Below, piece by piece: positions 1 through 9,397 of a stretch of DNA of 36,925 nucleotides (positions within the stretch are counted from its first letter, which is position 1; every line of letters starts with the position of its first letter). The stretch comes from Trichomonas tenax (taxonomy: Eukaryota; Parabasalia; Trichomonadida; Trichomonadidae). The notes beneath the pieces are model-generated. The model ran no database searches, was not told the DNA's origin, and saw only the letters and a list, made by a program, of their open reading frames with translations. The stretch covers positions 1 through 36,925 of the forward strand of contig JALKBU010000489.1 of the NCBI GenBank assembly GCA_023091735.1. The letters run 5' to 3'. A program made the position numbers and the translations under genes.

Positions 1-171
1 GGGGGTGGCTGAGTTTTGGGGGTTTTCTCCCCCTATTTTAAAAAAAAAATGTTGGAATTTTTTTTTTTGAATTTCCTTTCCTTGGGATGGAAAAATACGC
101 CCCAAAGGATAAGGTATTCTTAGTTTTTTGGGCTGTTTTCCCCTACGCTACGCTCTTCCGATCTGAAGAAG

Positions 172-213
<42 letters not shown>
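1..213. other. Non-genomic contig end: adapter remnant and poly-A
   Basis: Bases 1-140 are homopolymer-rich low-complexity sequence. Bases 141-164 align to the 3' end of the Illumina TruSeq adapter (CCCTAC...ACGCTCTTCCGATCT) at 22 of 24 positions with the same spacing; 150-164 are identical. A run of about 42 A residues follows (172-213). This is sequencing or assembly residue. Any reading frame through it is meaningless. Believable genomic sequence starts at about 214. Confidence 0.9.
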
Positions 214-214
<1 letters not shown>

Positions 215-411
215 GCTTTTCAAGCGCAGCATCTATGTTATTTCTCGTGCTGAAGGAAAAATTTCTTGCAGCTTCAAGATATGCAATAAGGTCGTTCTAT
301 GTGAGATTACAACAATCAAGAACGGATTCACAGGAAACTTATAAGGTGATGCACTTCCATGCTATATTGTATCACGCCATGCACGTGAAATTTTCGCTTG
401 TTAAATACTAA
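214..411 (+). CDS. 3' end of an unidentified gene, cut off by the contig end
   Basis: A frame open from the end of the poly-A tract to a TAA at 409-411 gives about 65 residues, starting RFSSAASMLFLVLKEKF and ending HVKFSLVKY. It has a plausible mix of hydrophobic and basic residues. Its stop is followed by AAA, so the TAAA poly(A)-type signal overlaps the stop codon, as for the neighbouring cysteine synthase and four other genes here. It converges on the cysteine synthase with 32 bases between the two stops. I do not recognise the protein. It could still be chance, since no start is visible. Confidence 0.35.
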
Positions 412-443
412 AAATTTTTTGTATCATCTTAATATTAATATTT

Positions 444-1352
444 TTATATGTTTTCAAAGAGTTTTGTAGAGAGATATTTCTCTCCACGATCAGAAAATAG
501 AACTACAATGACTCCGCTATCTAGTTTCTCTGCTAATTTTGTTGCTGCAAGCATTGCTGCGCCTGCGCTCATTCCAACAAATATTCCTTCTTCTGTTATA
601 ATTTTTCTTGCCATATCGAATGCTTCTTCAGATTCTATCATTTCATGTTCATCTATTTTAGATGGATCATATATCGATGGAACTATTGCCTCTTCCATTG
701 ACTTAAGGCCTTGAATATAATGTCCTTTTGTTGGCTGTGCTTCAACAATTTTAATGTTTGAATTTTTCTCTCTAAGGCCTTTTCCAACACCCATTAATGT
801 TCCTGATGTACCAACAGCACTTACAAAATGTGTTATTCTTCCTTCTGTTTGCTCCCAGATTTCATTTGCTGTTGTTTTATAATGAGCAAGTTTGTTATAT
901 TCGTTTGAAAACTGATTTGGATTGAAATATCTTCCATCATCGTTTTTCATTATTTCAGCGACTTTTCTAATCGCTCCATCAGTTCCAAACTTTCCTTCTG
1001 TTAGAATTATGTCTGCACCAAATGCTTTGATCATTTTCCTTCTTTCGATAGATACAGCATCGCTCATAACTATTGTTACATTGTATCCTTTCATCTTTCC
1101 AACCATCGCGAGTCCGATTCCTGTATTTCCACTTGTTGCTTCGATGATTGTCATTCCTTGAGTTAAAACTCCTTCTTTCTCTGCCTGTTCTATCATTTTG
1201 AGGGCTATTCTATCCTTCACAGATCCAGTGGGATTGAAACCTTCTAGCTTTGCGTATATTTCGACTTTCTTGTTCGGATTTAGTTTGTTGATCTTAACCA
1301 TTGGTGTATTACCAATAGCATTGAGGATGCTGTTGTAGACTTTGGTACTCAT
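444..1352 (-). CDS. cysK: Cysteine synthase (CysK/CysM-type, PLP-dependent)
   Basis: This 302-residue fold-type II PLP enzyme makes cysteine from sulfide and an activated serine. Visible landmarks are GNTP at 14-17, the Schiff-base lysine in GSVKDR (Lys46), the substrate loop TSGNTG (73-78), the phosphate-binding GTSGT and the late GMSAGA motif. It is full length. It closely resembles the T. vaginalis enzymes, which family literature describes as bacterial-type and able to use O-phosphoserine. The variant segment around EAQPTKGHYIQGL fits that group rather than classical O-acetylserine enzymes, but substrate preference is inference. The ATG at 1350-1352 follows an initiator, TCATTTCTCTATA, that touches it, giving a leader of about 11 bases. 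The stop reads TAAAAA, overlapping a poly(A)-type signal. Confidence 0.95.
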   Translation of the reverse strand: MSTKVYNSILNAIGNTPMVKINKLNPNKKVEIYAKLEGFNPTGSVKDRIALKMIEQAEKEGVLTQGMTIIEATSGNTGIGLAMVGKMKGYNVTIVMSDAVSIERRKMIKAFGADIILTEGKFGTDGAIRKVAEIMKNDDGRYFNPNQFSNEYNKLAHYKTTANEIWEQTEGRITHFVSAVGTSGTLMGVGKGLREKNSNIKIVEAQPTKGHYIQGLKSMEEAIVPSIYDPSKIDEHEMIESEEAFDMARKIITEEGIFVGMSAGAAMLAATKLAEKLDSGVIVVLFSDRGEKYLSTKLFENI

Positions 1353-1365
1353 TATAGAGAAATGA
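1353..1365 (-). promoter_or_regulatory. Initiator (Inr) of cysteine synthase
   Basis: TCATTTCTCTATA on the minus strand matches the T. vaginalis initiator TCAYTWYTCATTA at 11 of 13 positions and directly abuts the ATG. The predicted start is the A at 1363. In trichomonads this element replaces TATA and is bound by IBP39. Confidence 0.7.
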
Positions 1366-2197
1366 ACTGAATCAATGACCAGTTAACAATTGAATAGATT
1401 CTTTTCTTTTTCATTGAAATAAATTATAAAATTTTCAAAATTTTCACATTTTTATGCGAAATCTTTTAAAAATGATATAGTTCGAATAGCTGTTAAGTAG
1501 TTATAGAAAATTTTAAATACGTTTCAGATATATTGAAAATATTTTTATGGGAGATATAATCGTTTCAGATATCTTCAATTGTGAAAATTCAGTTTTTGCC
1601 AATTTGGACTTTATAATAATGATTAGCAAATAATTTAATATATTTATCAATAATAAAAATATAAAAACTGATTGAACTTGAATAAAAATCAACTAAAATT
1701 AACAAATAGCATTCACTTCCATTGATAAAATGCATAATGTAGTGTATTCAACACATTAAATTTGACTTGATATGAAATTTTTCATTTTTCAAAATATAAA
1801 AAACATTGATTTATCCAATGCCAATGGTATGATTATTCACACCACAGATATTGTATTTAATATGTAATGGTAATAGTCTATAAACAAATGTTTTTATGAT
1901 CTACGAATTAATTTTTTTCAAATAAGGTATCATACAAAGCATATTTGTTCATTCCGTGGTGCACATATGTAATTTCTAATTGTATTTCATAATAATATTT
2001 AATAACTTTTTTTCAATTGTAGATTGAGAGTTTGAGATCATTGGAGTGTACTTAAACTGAGTAATAAGCTATTGTTTTAAATCATGGAGTGAAATAAAGC
2101 GTTTAATTTTTTTAGGTAAAAATTATATTTGTACATCAGTGTAACAACACGTTAACATTATATAAATCGAAAATTGAGTATAAAAACGCATTATTAT
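1366..2197. other. AT-rich intergenic stretch
   Basis: No gene-like reading frame, RNA gene or clear repeat was seen in this roughly 830-base upstream region of the cysteine synthase. Confidence 0.5.
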
Positions 2198-2520
2198 TTA
2201 AGATATTTCGAAGCTTTCAAATAAATCAATCAATTGATCATCAGGAGAAGACTCGTTTGGCACAGCATGACCATTAATTACGGCTAGGCATGGTGGGGGC
2301 TAATTTGAAGCAACTTCAGCCTGAATACTAAAATTGTGGTTATTTCGTTCTTGTTCAATCAACTGTTTAAGTTCAGCAATCAATTCTGAATGTTCGCAAT
2401 ACCACACTATTAAATATTTTTTGCCTCTTATCATTAATCTCTCGAATTTGAAATTATAGGCTTGTCTAAAATTGATACGCAAAGTCGGCGAAACTCGTTT
2501 TTTAACTCACTGGATTAACT
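2198..2520 (-). pseudogene. Decayed 3' end of an unidentified gene
   Basis: The minus frame from about 2482 encodes a basic segment (FERLMIRGKKYLIVWYCEH) and a glutamate/glutamine-rich stretch. It then crosses one in-frame TAG at 2300-2302 and continues in the same frame through a proline run and an acidic tail (SSPDDQLIDLFESFEIS) to a TAA at 2198-2200. That stop reads TAAATAA, a poly(A)-type signal overlapping the stop. A further coding-like segment, in another frame, lies just upstream (about 2483-2520). There is no ATG; the apparent start is TTG. The RGKKYLIVW run loosely recalls a chromodomain, but the diagnostic downstream residues are missing, so no function is assigned. Confidence 0.5.
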
Positions 2521-3540
2521 TTTTGCTAAGTTATTGAACCCCAATGTACAAAATACTGTTGTGCATGATATATTAAAGAATTAGCTAACAAAGTCTATAT
2601 TTCATTAAAATATTAGATATATCTTGCATCAAAAACATTGATTTGCCATGATGTGCTTTACTCATTATAATATATTATATTCCCATTGTATAGCATTTTT
2701 ATAACGTAAAATAGGTTGTTGTCGATGATAAATAGGTAAATCTAATCACAAATATGTTTTTTTAACTTTTTTGGAAAAAAGTATTCTAAGTGTTCACACA
2801 TAAGCTCTGTGTGTTATTATTCTCAATTTAATAAACTTTTCAAATTTAGCCGCGCAAAAAGAGTCATCATTATTTTTGGGAGAATAATATAAAAAAAAGG
2901 AAAAAATCGATGGTTATTCTTAGCCAAACTATGGAGTGCAATTTGCATATAGTTTCGATGCATAACAATTGAGTTATATTTTAATTAGAAAGTCTCTCAA
3001 ATATTACAGGTATTTGATCACACGTTTAAACTTGGGCATTCTTTAATTTCTTCACCCAGTTTATCAGCAAGCACTATGCATTTCATATATTCGGAAAATT
3101 ACATTTCAAAGATGTAACAAGACAAATCAATATATGATAAAAATCCGTCATGTAAATTGTCTCCAAAAACATTCACTTTAAATTTATTGGATTATTTATA
3201 TTCTAAGCTATAACATTTGTCCTTATTATGGACACAACATTCTAGAGCTATGCATTGAGTATCATGAAAAATTTTCATGTAGGACCCATTGTTGAATCAA
3301 ATCGTTTTCTCATCCTTTAATATTCATTCTTATCATATCATAACAGAACTGCATGCATCACAGCGATACCCAACCACCCATTATTTGATTATGTATTATG
3401 TTTATTTCAAAAAGAAAAAAAAATGTGCATAATCTCATTCGAACTTAATACCTGCTGAAATATCAGTCATTCATAAAACAACGTCGAGCTGAACAAACCT
3501 TTTTTCACACTTTAGCTTTCGTTGTTGCTATAAGTTAATT
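2521..3540. other. AT-rich intergenic stretch
   Basis: No supported gene was seen. One copy of the dispersed motif, CGTCATGTAAAT, lies at 3146-3157. Confidence 0.45.
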
Positions 3541-3553
3541 TTTTCAATCTGAC

Positions 3554-3648
3554 AGCTGTTCCGTGCGGTTAGCGAAATTCAGGCTTCTGACACCTACACT
3601 GTTAAGCCGCGCGTCAGTACATTTACTTTTCTTCCAAATGCACAACCC
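3554..3648 (+). pseudogene. Possible short coding remnant
   Basis: An open stretch of about 30 codons, read from the frame containing AVSEIQASDTYTVKPR, is distinctly less AT-rich and more codon-like than its surroundings. It ends at a TAA just after 3645. It lies about 110 bases upstream of the ankyrin-RING gene and has no start. It could be part of an older, longer version of that gene or unrelated. The family is unknown. Confidence 0.2.
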
Positions 3649-3757
3649 TAAAATTATTCCTTACTATTATGCTGCCGATCTAAATACATGCAATTTATTA
3701 ATTTTTATGAAATGCAAACTTAAAAAGGTTATTTTTCTCCGTTATTAGTGTTTTTCG

Positions 3758-4843
3758 ATGAAGGCTTTTAAGAATGCACTTAAAGCCATTGACGAAGACA
3801 ATGTTGAACAATTCAACGAAGCTATCGCTAAAGTCGATGATATAAACGGAATTCTTTATCAAAATTTGGAGTTTATCTTTAATTTTTGCAAATCCTCTTC
3901 TTCATCAAGCAGTTCAGAAAGGAAAACCACAGTTTGTCGATTTACTTCTTAAATCAGGCGCTGATCCAAATAAATTTATTCTTCATTTTCTCAAAATAAG
4001 ATTCGTCAATATTTTATTCTGGACTTCTTCATTAAATTATCTCTCTCCTATGCATCTCTTTGGAGGAAACTTCGAAGTACTTAAGTTGCTCGCTGAAAAT
4101 AACGGAAATATCAGCTTAGTTGATGCAATTCATTTTTATTTTCATCATATTCATTATATTTTCATAAAAAGACTCCAATTTTTTATGCCGTTGAAGGACA
4201 AAACATTGAAGCTGTTAATTTCTTACTTTCTCACGGCGCATCTTCTAATGTTTCTTGCAACGACCAGAGAACCCCTCTTCACGATGCAAGTGAACGTGAG
4301 AGTGCTGAAATTGTTAATGCACTCATTAATTCCAGTGCAGACGTCGCAGCGATGAACTGGCAAGGACAAACACCATTACATCTCGCAACTATGTATGGAA
4401 GGATTGATAACGTTGATTTACTGCTTCAAGCTGGAGCTGACATCAATGCACAGGACAACAGCCAGTTTACACCACTCCATTATGCAGCAAAATGCAATCA
4501 CGAAGAAATCGTTCAATATCTTATTTACGCAGGCTGTGATCATCAAATACTTAATAATGAAGGACTCAAGGCTCAGGAAATTGCTCCTGAACCACTTAAA
4601 TCAGAAATAACGAATTATATGATTAATTGCTTAATGTCACCGAGAAGAGACGGAGAGCAGCCACAAATCACTCCAGGCAAATGTGTCCTTTGTCAGGCTG
4701 AGTGTCCTGTTTATACATTCGGTCCTTGCCCGCATGTTCAAGTTTGCGATACTTGTTACATCAACAACAAGAGCATACTCAAGACATGTCCACTCTGCTC
4801 GAAACCACTTAAGCGATTAATGGTAACTGCCGAAAAATTCTAA
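3758..4843 (+). pseudogene. Ankyrin-repeat plus RING-finger protein gene, frameshifted twice
   Basis: Three overlapping frames together encode one protein. An N-terminal helix pair runs from the ATG at 3758. The frame moves near 3885-3900 to ankyrin residues (QFVDLLLKSGADPNK, then GGNFEVLKLLAENNG) and moves back near 4160-4175 to intact ankyrin repeats (TPIFYAVEGQNIEAVNFLL, TPLHDASERESAEIVNALI, TPLHLATMYGR, TPLHYAAKCNHEE). The last about 60 residues form a C3HC4-like RING: CVLCQAEC, then HVQVCDTCY and CPLCSK. Ankyrin-RING proteins usually act as E3 ubiquitin ligases that recognise targets through the repeats. The two shifts cancel. The frame-0 segment also contains two un-ankyrin-like AT-rich runs (about 3990-4035 and 4125-4165). 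Pseudogene is favoured; assembly error is possible. Confidence 0.75.
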
Positions 4844-4942
4844 TATATTTTTTTTTATATCTATTTATGATAATTTTATCTTAAAGATAAATTGGCAAAC
4901 AACATATTTTTATGAAACATCCGTTCTAGTGGCTGTTATAAT

Positions 4943-5545
4943 TTAACATCCACATCCACCATTATTTTCAACTTTCTCGGCATTGTCTAAATCTCTATAG
5001 GAAGGTTGCTGCTTCTTACACCACTTGGATCTAGCAAGAGAAACGACCATTTGTTGGAATATATCTTCAACACCTTCTCCTGATAAAGCAGATGTTGGCT
5101 TGAAGTGATACCCGTTCGTTTTTGCCCATTTTTCTGCTGTTTCAATTGGAACTTCCAATGAATCACTCAAATCACATTTGTTAGCAGCGATACAAATTAT
5201 AGTTTCGGAACCTGCTACATCAGTAAATGAGTTTATCCAGTCACTCAAGTGGTCAAATGTTTCTTTCACTGTTAAATCAAAAACAACAATCGCGCCAGCA
5301 GCGTGTCTGAAGTAAATCGGGCCGAGAGATCTGTATTTTTCTTGCCCTGCTGTGTCCCATACCTGTATTTCGATATTTTTACCATCAACTTCATGAGAAT
5401 ATAAATGATAATTGGCGCCGACGGTGCTCTGTTCATTAGGATTGAATTTGTGAGAAACTAACTTGTTAAGCAATGATGTTTTGCCAACAGAAGAGTCGCC
5501 GACGAGAACAACACGAAGAGATGAAGTCTGCGGGTCACTGTACAT
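4943..5545 (-). CDS. Rab-family small GTPase
   Basis: The 200-residue protein contains all the G motifs: P-loop GDSSVGKT (16-23), switch I threonine in STVGANY (Thr41), WDTAGQE (63-69), NKCD (122-125) and SAL. It ends in GGCGC, a CXC-type geranylgeranylation signal, so it is expected on membranes. Rab proteins direct vesicle tethering and fusion through effectors. The switch region (WDTAGQEKYRSLGPIYFRHA) is most like the Rab5/Rab22 endosomal group, but trichomonads have greatly expanded Rab sets and subfamily assignment is uncertain. The stop is TAAAT, overlapping a poly(A)-type signal. No clear initiator was found upstream; instead, six copies of the TGNCANGTAAA motif occupy the 550 bases 5' of the gene. 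Confidence 0.93.
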   Translation of the reverse strand: MYSDPQTSSLRVVLVGDSSVGKTSLLNKLVSHKFNPNEQSTVGANYHLYSHEVDGKNIEIQVWDTAGQEKYRSLGPIYFRHAAGAIVVFDLTVKETFDHLSDWINSFTDVAGSETIICIAANKCDLSDSLEVPIETAEKWAKTNGYHFKPTSALSGEGVEDIFQQMVVSLARSKWCKKQQPSYRDLDNAEKVENNGGCGC

Positions 5546-5626
5546 ATTTGTTTAGCCACAGTTTTGTTATGTAATGCTATTTTATATGTCAAAATGTTTG
5601 ATTTGATAGAACAATTGAATGATTTT

Positions 5627-6096
5627 TGTCATGTAAAAATATTTATACGTCGTGTACAACCTTCCAAAAATGTTTGAAAATATTTCTTTATTTGATGAAA
5701 TATTAGACTCTTCTAACTTTTCTAAGTCATTTCATCAGGGAATCCAAAATCGGATTTTTGTCATGTAAAATATTTATATGTCATACAATCTAAAGTTGTT
5801 TTTTGAAATTTTTCATTAATTCACGGATTCCTTTATCTTAGGAAAACAAATAGAATTCGAAAAATCACTAATTTATATTTTTGTCACGTAAAATCAAGTA
5901 AATGCCATGTAATAACCTTAGATTCATTAGTCGGAATTTTGACTTTAATAAATTTATTCTATGAACAAAGTTATAAACATTTATTTTTTCATGTATTTTT
6001 TTCCTGCTGGCAAAATGAGTCATCTACCTTTCTAGAAAAGTAACGAATTTACACGGCAAAAATGTCATGTAAATAACAAAAATTTGACAAGTAAAA
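5627..6096 (+). repeat. Cluster of six TGNCANGTAAA motifs 5' of the Rab gene
   Basis: Copies start at 5627 (TGTCATGTAAAAAT), 5759 (TGTCATGTAAAATA), 5882 (TGTCACGTAAAA), 5903 (TGCCATGTAAT), 6063 (TGTCATGTAAAT) and 6085 (TGACAAGTAAAA). All point away from the Rab gene. The first two lie in a longer direct repeat (about 5621-5660 and 5753-5790) that shares the TTTTTG before the motif and the ATATTTATA after it. Positions 3 and 6 vary while the rest is kept. No known trichomonad promoter element matches. Function is unknown. Confidence 0.6.
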
Positions 6097-6100
6097 TTAT

Positions 6101-6253
6101 TTATTCCAATTTATAAGTAAGTTTAATTTTCTTCATTTTTTCCTTCCACATTTCTACTACCTCATCTGGAGCATGTGTGGAAATAAATTCTGTAATTTCC
6201 TTCATGATTTGTATCTCAACATCCGTTAGTAAATGAAGATTCTTTGCTGAGAA
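6101..6253 (-). pseudogene. Decayed C-terminus of an unidentified gene
   Basis: A minus frame of about 50 codons gives a coherent helical sequence (DVEIQIMKEITEFISTHAPD, then EMWKEKMKKIKLTYKLE) and ends at TAA 6101-6103. The stop reads TAAATAA, overlapping a poly(A)-type signal. Upstream it runs into stops inside the tandem repeat at 6235-6400. The protein family is not recognised. The clean ending suggests a real former gene that lost its 5' part. Confidence 0.4.
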
Positions 6254-6400
6254 TTAAGGTAATTGATTGAGTGCTGAAGATCTGTGCTGAGAATTGAGGT
6301 AATTGATTGATTGCTGAAGATCCTTTGCTAAGAATGGAAGTAATTGATTGAGTGGCTATATTATCTGTTGATTGTAGAGGTCATTGATTTATTAGTGCTT
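6235..6400 (+). repeat. Tandem repeat, about 41-bp unit, four copies
   Basis: Copies start at 6235, 6276, 6316 and 6357. Each carries GAAGAT, then a TTTGCTGAGAAT-like core, then GTAATTGATTGA and TGCT. The first three are close to one another; the fourth is degenerate. The array overlaps the upstream edge of the decayed minus-strand gene end, so it may have grown out of former coding sequence. Confidence 0.75.
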
Positions 6401-6409
6401 CATCCCTCC

Positions 6410-7104
6410 TGGTTTTTAAAAGCTGTTCGTTTACTACATTAAGTATGGCCAATCTGACACTTTACAAATGTCAGTTTTTCTAGAAAAGTGGAGGCCTTGG
6501 CAAAATGATAAAAATGAGAAATGTCACAAGTCGTTGCTTAATGCGGTGTGTTATTTGAGTGTTGAGAATAATGTTTTTAAAATTTATTACCTTTTTCAAC
6601 GAAAAAATATGAAAAATTTGTTGAAAAATGAATATATTGATTAATATATATTATAATATCAGTAATCAATATCTTTTAATCATCAACTGATAGAATTACA
6701 AAAAAACATTATGCCAAGCCAAGCATAAAAACGTGTGTTTTGTTGAAAAAGTTATGCCATGTTTGGACATATGAAGTGACTGAGCCTTGCCAATGTACAC
6801 CACCTCCATTGTGCTTGTGTTTTAAAATGAAAAGGCAAAAGTAACATGAAGTCAAACCAAGTTATCAATTTTCAGAGGTTGTAAAAATTTTTACTTGTCA
6901 AAAGTTACTGAAAAAAATTGTAAAGAAGAAGGGTCAAAAGTTACTGAATACCAGTGGTACTTTTTATATACTCGATTTATTTTTGAGCCCTGGTATTATA
7001 AATATATGATATTCGAAGTTAATGGAACCAAATAATTGAGAGCATACGATCTTTTTCCAGTCAAAAAGATCGTCATCGTTGAATTTATATAATTTTTCTC
7101 ACAT
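6410..7104. other. AT-rich stretch without a supported gene
   Basis: Nothing supportable was seen apart from short AT-rich near-palindromes around 6640-6670. Confidence 0.4.
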
Positions 7105-7254
7105 TCACAAATACAAGTCAGAGACGCTTACATGACTATCATTCCATGATTGTGTTGTCTTCCACATCTCGTAAGCGAGTTTAGAGCATTCATTAGCCCA
7201 AACATGCAGAAAAAACAAATTTTGGCTCTTCCCTATATCAAAAATCCAACTTAT
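7105..7254 (-). pseudogene. Decayed C-terminus of an unidentified gene
   Basis: A 49-codon minus frame ends at TGA 7105-7107. It reads as real protein (IGKSQNLFFLHVWANECSK, then AYEMWKTTQSWNDSH) with three tryptophans and balanced codons. It is bounded upstream by an in-frame TGA. No start or family can be named. It is another gene end in the 5.6-8.0 kb graveyard. Confidence 0.35.
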
Positions 7255-7649
7255 TCATCGATAGGGTCGATAGGGAAATAGCAATTCATTAATACACTAA
7301 CAGTATAAATTCTCAAAGCAGAGTTTTGATATTTTATCACCAAAAAATCATTTTCTCTAAAGTATCACATATAAAAGAGCAACTGTGACATGCTAACGAT
7401 AGAGGTGCGGTTAGTCTAAAACAACGATCAGATGAACCATAAATATATTTTTTGACTATAACATTAATTATTGGATTTGAGGTCTCTGCATCATCATCTA
7501 TAAGATTCTTAACTCAAAAACAAACTTTCGAAAGAAGATTTTTAGCCGCGCAAATATATCCCAAACCTTTTGTTTCATGCAATAGATCCGAGTGTTTGCT
7601 TTTCCAAATTTTTGACTTTAAAACGTTTTTGTTAGTGCAGATATATCAA

Positions 7650-7989
7650 ATGTTTGCCAACACGGAAAACAAACAGAACAGACTTTCCAAGTTCAGCAGA
7701 TTCATCGTTGATGAAGGCACCACCTCAGAACAGATATTTGATTGTGATAATCACGGCTAACCAATCGTTACTGTTCCAAACGGCTCGAATGTTAACACGC
7801 AAGGTTCATTTGAGAATACACCACATTCTTTTATAGGAAACAGCAGTAGTTTACTCAATGCAATAAATAATTCACAGTCCAGATGCAGCTACGAGCACCG
7901 TGGTCCACAATGAAAATATTACGCGTCGCAGATCACACGGAGACGATGATTCTTCAGATAACAGATCTCATAATTCTGACTTCTCTTAG
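7650..7989 (+). pseudogene. Decayed gene remnant with a Ser/Asp-rich C-terminal tail
   Basis: One frame carries MFANTENKQNRLSKFSRFIV, crosses a TAA at 7758-7760 and continues with IVTVPNGSNVNTQGSF and FIGNSSSLLNAINNS. A frame change near 7880 leads to a typical hydrophilic tail (PDAATSTVVHNENITRRR, then SHGDDDSSDNRSHNSDFS) ending at TAG 7987-7989. The composition resembles a disordered regulatory tail. The family is unknown. At least one stop and one frameshift mean it is not functional as it stands. It converges with the TLDc gene. Confidence 0.45.
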
Positions 7990-8245
7990 CACCAATTCTT
8001 GTTAATATTTTAAATTTTTCTCTATATATTAATATATTAAATTCATGAATGAAAATATTCTCGGCAAGACACGATCATTTAAATTTCAAATCAACAGCTG
8101 TTACATGTACTTTCGCGGAGTTATATTTTCTTCGATATTCAAAATATATAAAAATAAAAATTAAAGAAATTGGTTTCTGAAACTGATGGTAAACTTTATA
8201 AAAACGTACAAACATATTATATTTTGCATAATTACGCAAATAATC

Positions 8246-9355
8246 TTATTCATATCTATGTTCCCTCAACGACCAAGCTTCCATGTTATACAGCCTGAAG
8301 GACTTGTTGGCTGTAAGCTGCGGTGAATCGAATGTATAACATGGATCACTCATAGCGTGATCTAATTCTCCATCTATCCAAATCGCGGAAGATCCATCGC
8401 CACCACCTATAACTATTTCAGTTTTAGAACTAGTTATGAAATAGTCGTTGCGCTTGGACCAGTGAAAAGCAAGTAACTCGCCTTCGTTGAATTTGAAAAT
8501 AAAAGATTCACCGGAACCATAGTAATTTTTGGATTTCCTTAGACCAAGTGATGCGAATGCTCCAATTACCTCGTTTGAATTTGTCTTTAAAACTAAAATT
8601 ATTGGTCCAAATTTTTCAGTCTTCTCGAAGAAAGTAGAATAAGCGCATCCATCGACACTCATTTGATAGAGGATCTTCCAGTCATTGTTTCTATATCTCT
8701 TTGGAAGTTCTCCACGTATCTGATTAATGTAATCATTCGATAATATTGTGTTTTGTCCAACAACGTTAATAGGCAACAATGGTTTCTCGCGTGTATTCAG
8801 GTTCGCTAAGTCTGGCATACTTATGCTCCTTCTTCCAAAATCATTCGCTGCTTGTTGGTATTTGTTGATGAGATTCGAAACTTGAAGCAATTTGTCTTTT
8901 GGCGCTTTGGCCATGAGAGATAGCTGATCGTTGACTTCGTTACAGTTGATACATAGTATGAAAGGCGAATCTGGCGTTGTTTCTGTGAAATTTGGGCCAA
9001 TAAATATCGCTGATGGATGCGGTATTATTGAGGCCGATATAATGCTGGAGAACTTTACGGCAATAAGCGTGGAATCAGGTGTATCTGGGAAAAATGTTAA
9101 AGTTTCGTTATCGCAGCAGATTTGGCCAAAAATTGAGCTCTCATATTTCAGCAGTTCCACTTCCACAGTGAGTACATAGTCCTTCTTGAATTCCACTTTC
9201 TTTAACAACAATATATCTCCGGGACACACAACATCATTATATAAGCGGTTGATTCTCATCAGATCCGCGACGGTGGTGTCAAACTTCACGGCAATGGAAG
9301 CCAAAGTGTCGCCGGTGACGACTTTATACGTGTGGCCTTCCAATTCGAAGCTCAT
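8246..9355 (-). CDS. LysM-TLDc protein (OXR1/NCOA7-like)
   Basis: The 369-residue protein opens with a LysM module (about residues 8-52: YKVVTGDTLASIA, then CPGDILLLKK). A middle beta-rich region (about 58-165) resembles the GRAM/PH-like region of OXR1. The C-terminal TLDc domain (about 208-366) includes RNNDWKILYQMSVDG, GAFASLGL, YGSGESFIFKF and IGGGDGSSAIWIDGEL. OXR1/NCOA7 proteins protect against oxidative damage and regulate V-ATPase disassembly through TLDc. That role here is inferred from the family. The frame extends 10 codons further upstream only through a TTG, so the ATG at 9353-9355 is chosen; an initiator-like TCAAAAATTAATA lies about 50 bases upstream. The stop is TAA without an overlapping TAAA. 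Confidence 0.9.
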   Translation of the reverse strand: MSFELEGHTYKVVTGDTLASIAVKFDTTVADLMRINRLYNDVVCPGDILLLKKVEFKKDYVLTVEVELLKYESSIFGQICCDNETLTFFPDTPDSTLIAVKFSSIISASIIPHPSAIFIGPNFTETTPDSPFILCINCNEVNDQLSLMAKAPKDKLLQVSNLINKYQQAANDFGRRSISMPDLANLNTREKPLLPINVVGQNTILSNDYINQIRGELPKRYRNNDWKILYQMSVDGCAYSTFFEKTEKFGPIILVLKTNSNEVIGAFASLGLRKSKNYYGSGESFIFKFNEGELLAFHWSKRNDYFITSSKTEIVIGGGDGSSAIWIDGELDHAMSDPCYTFDSPQLTANKSFRLYNMEAWSLREHRYE

Positions 9356-9397
9356 TGTTAAAATTTTTAATCGTAATTCTCTCAATTTTGAAATTTT

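Noticed and set aside
87..344. Open frame with a long poly-lysine run
   Set aside because: It passes through adapter sequence and the artificial A-run; the lysines are the poly-A tract.
3960..4170. Reading the ankyrin interruptions as introns
   Set aside because: Neither interruption has GTAYGT or ACTAACACACAG, so frameshifts or errors are the simpler reading.
7303..7312. ACTAACAG, possible intron end
   Set aside because: No matching 5' splice site and no coding sequence on either side.
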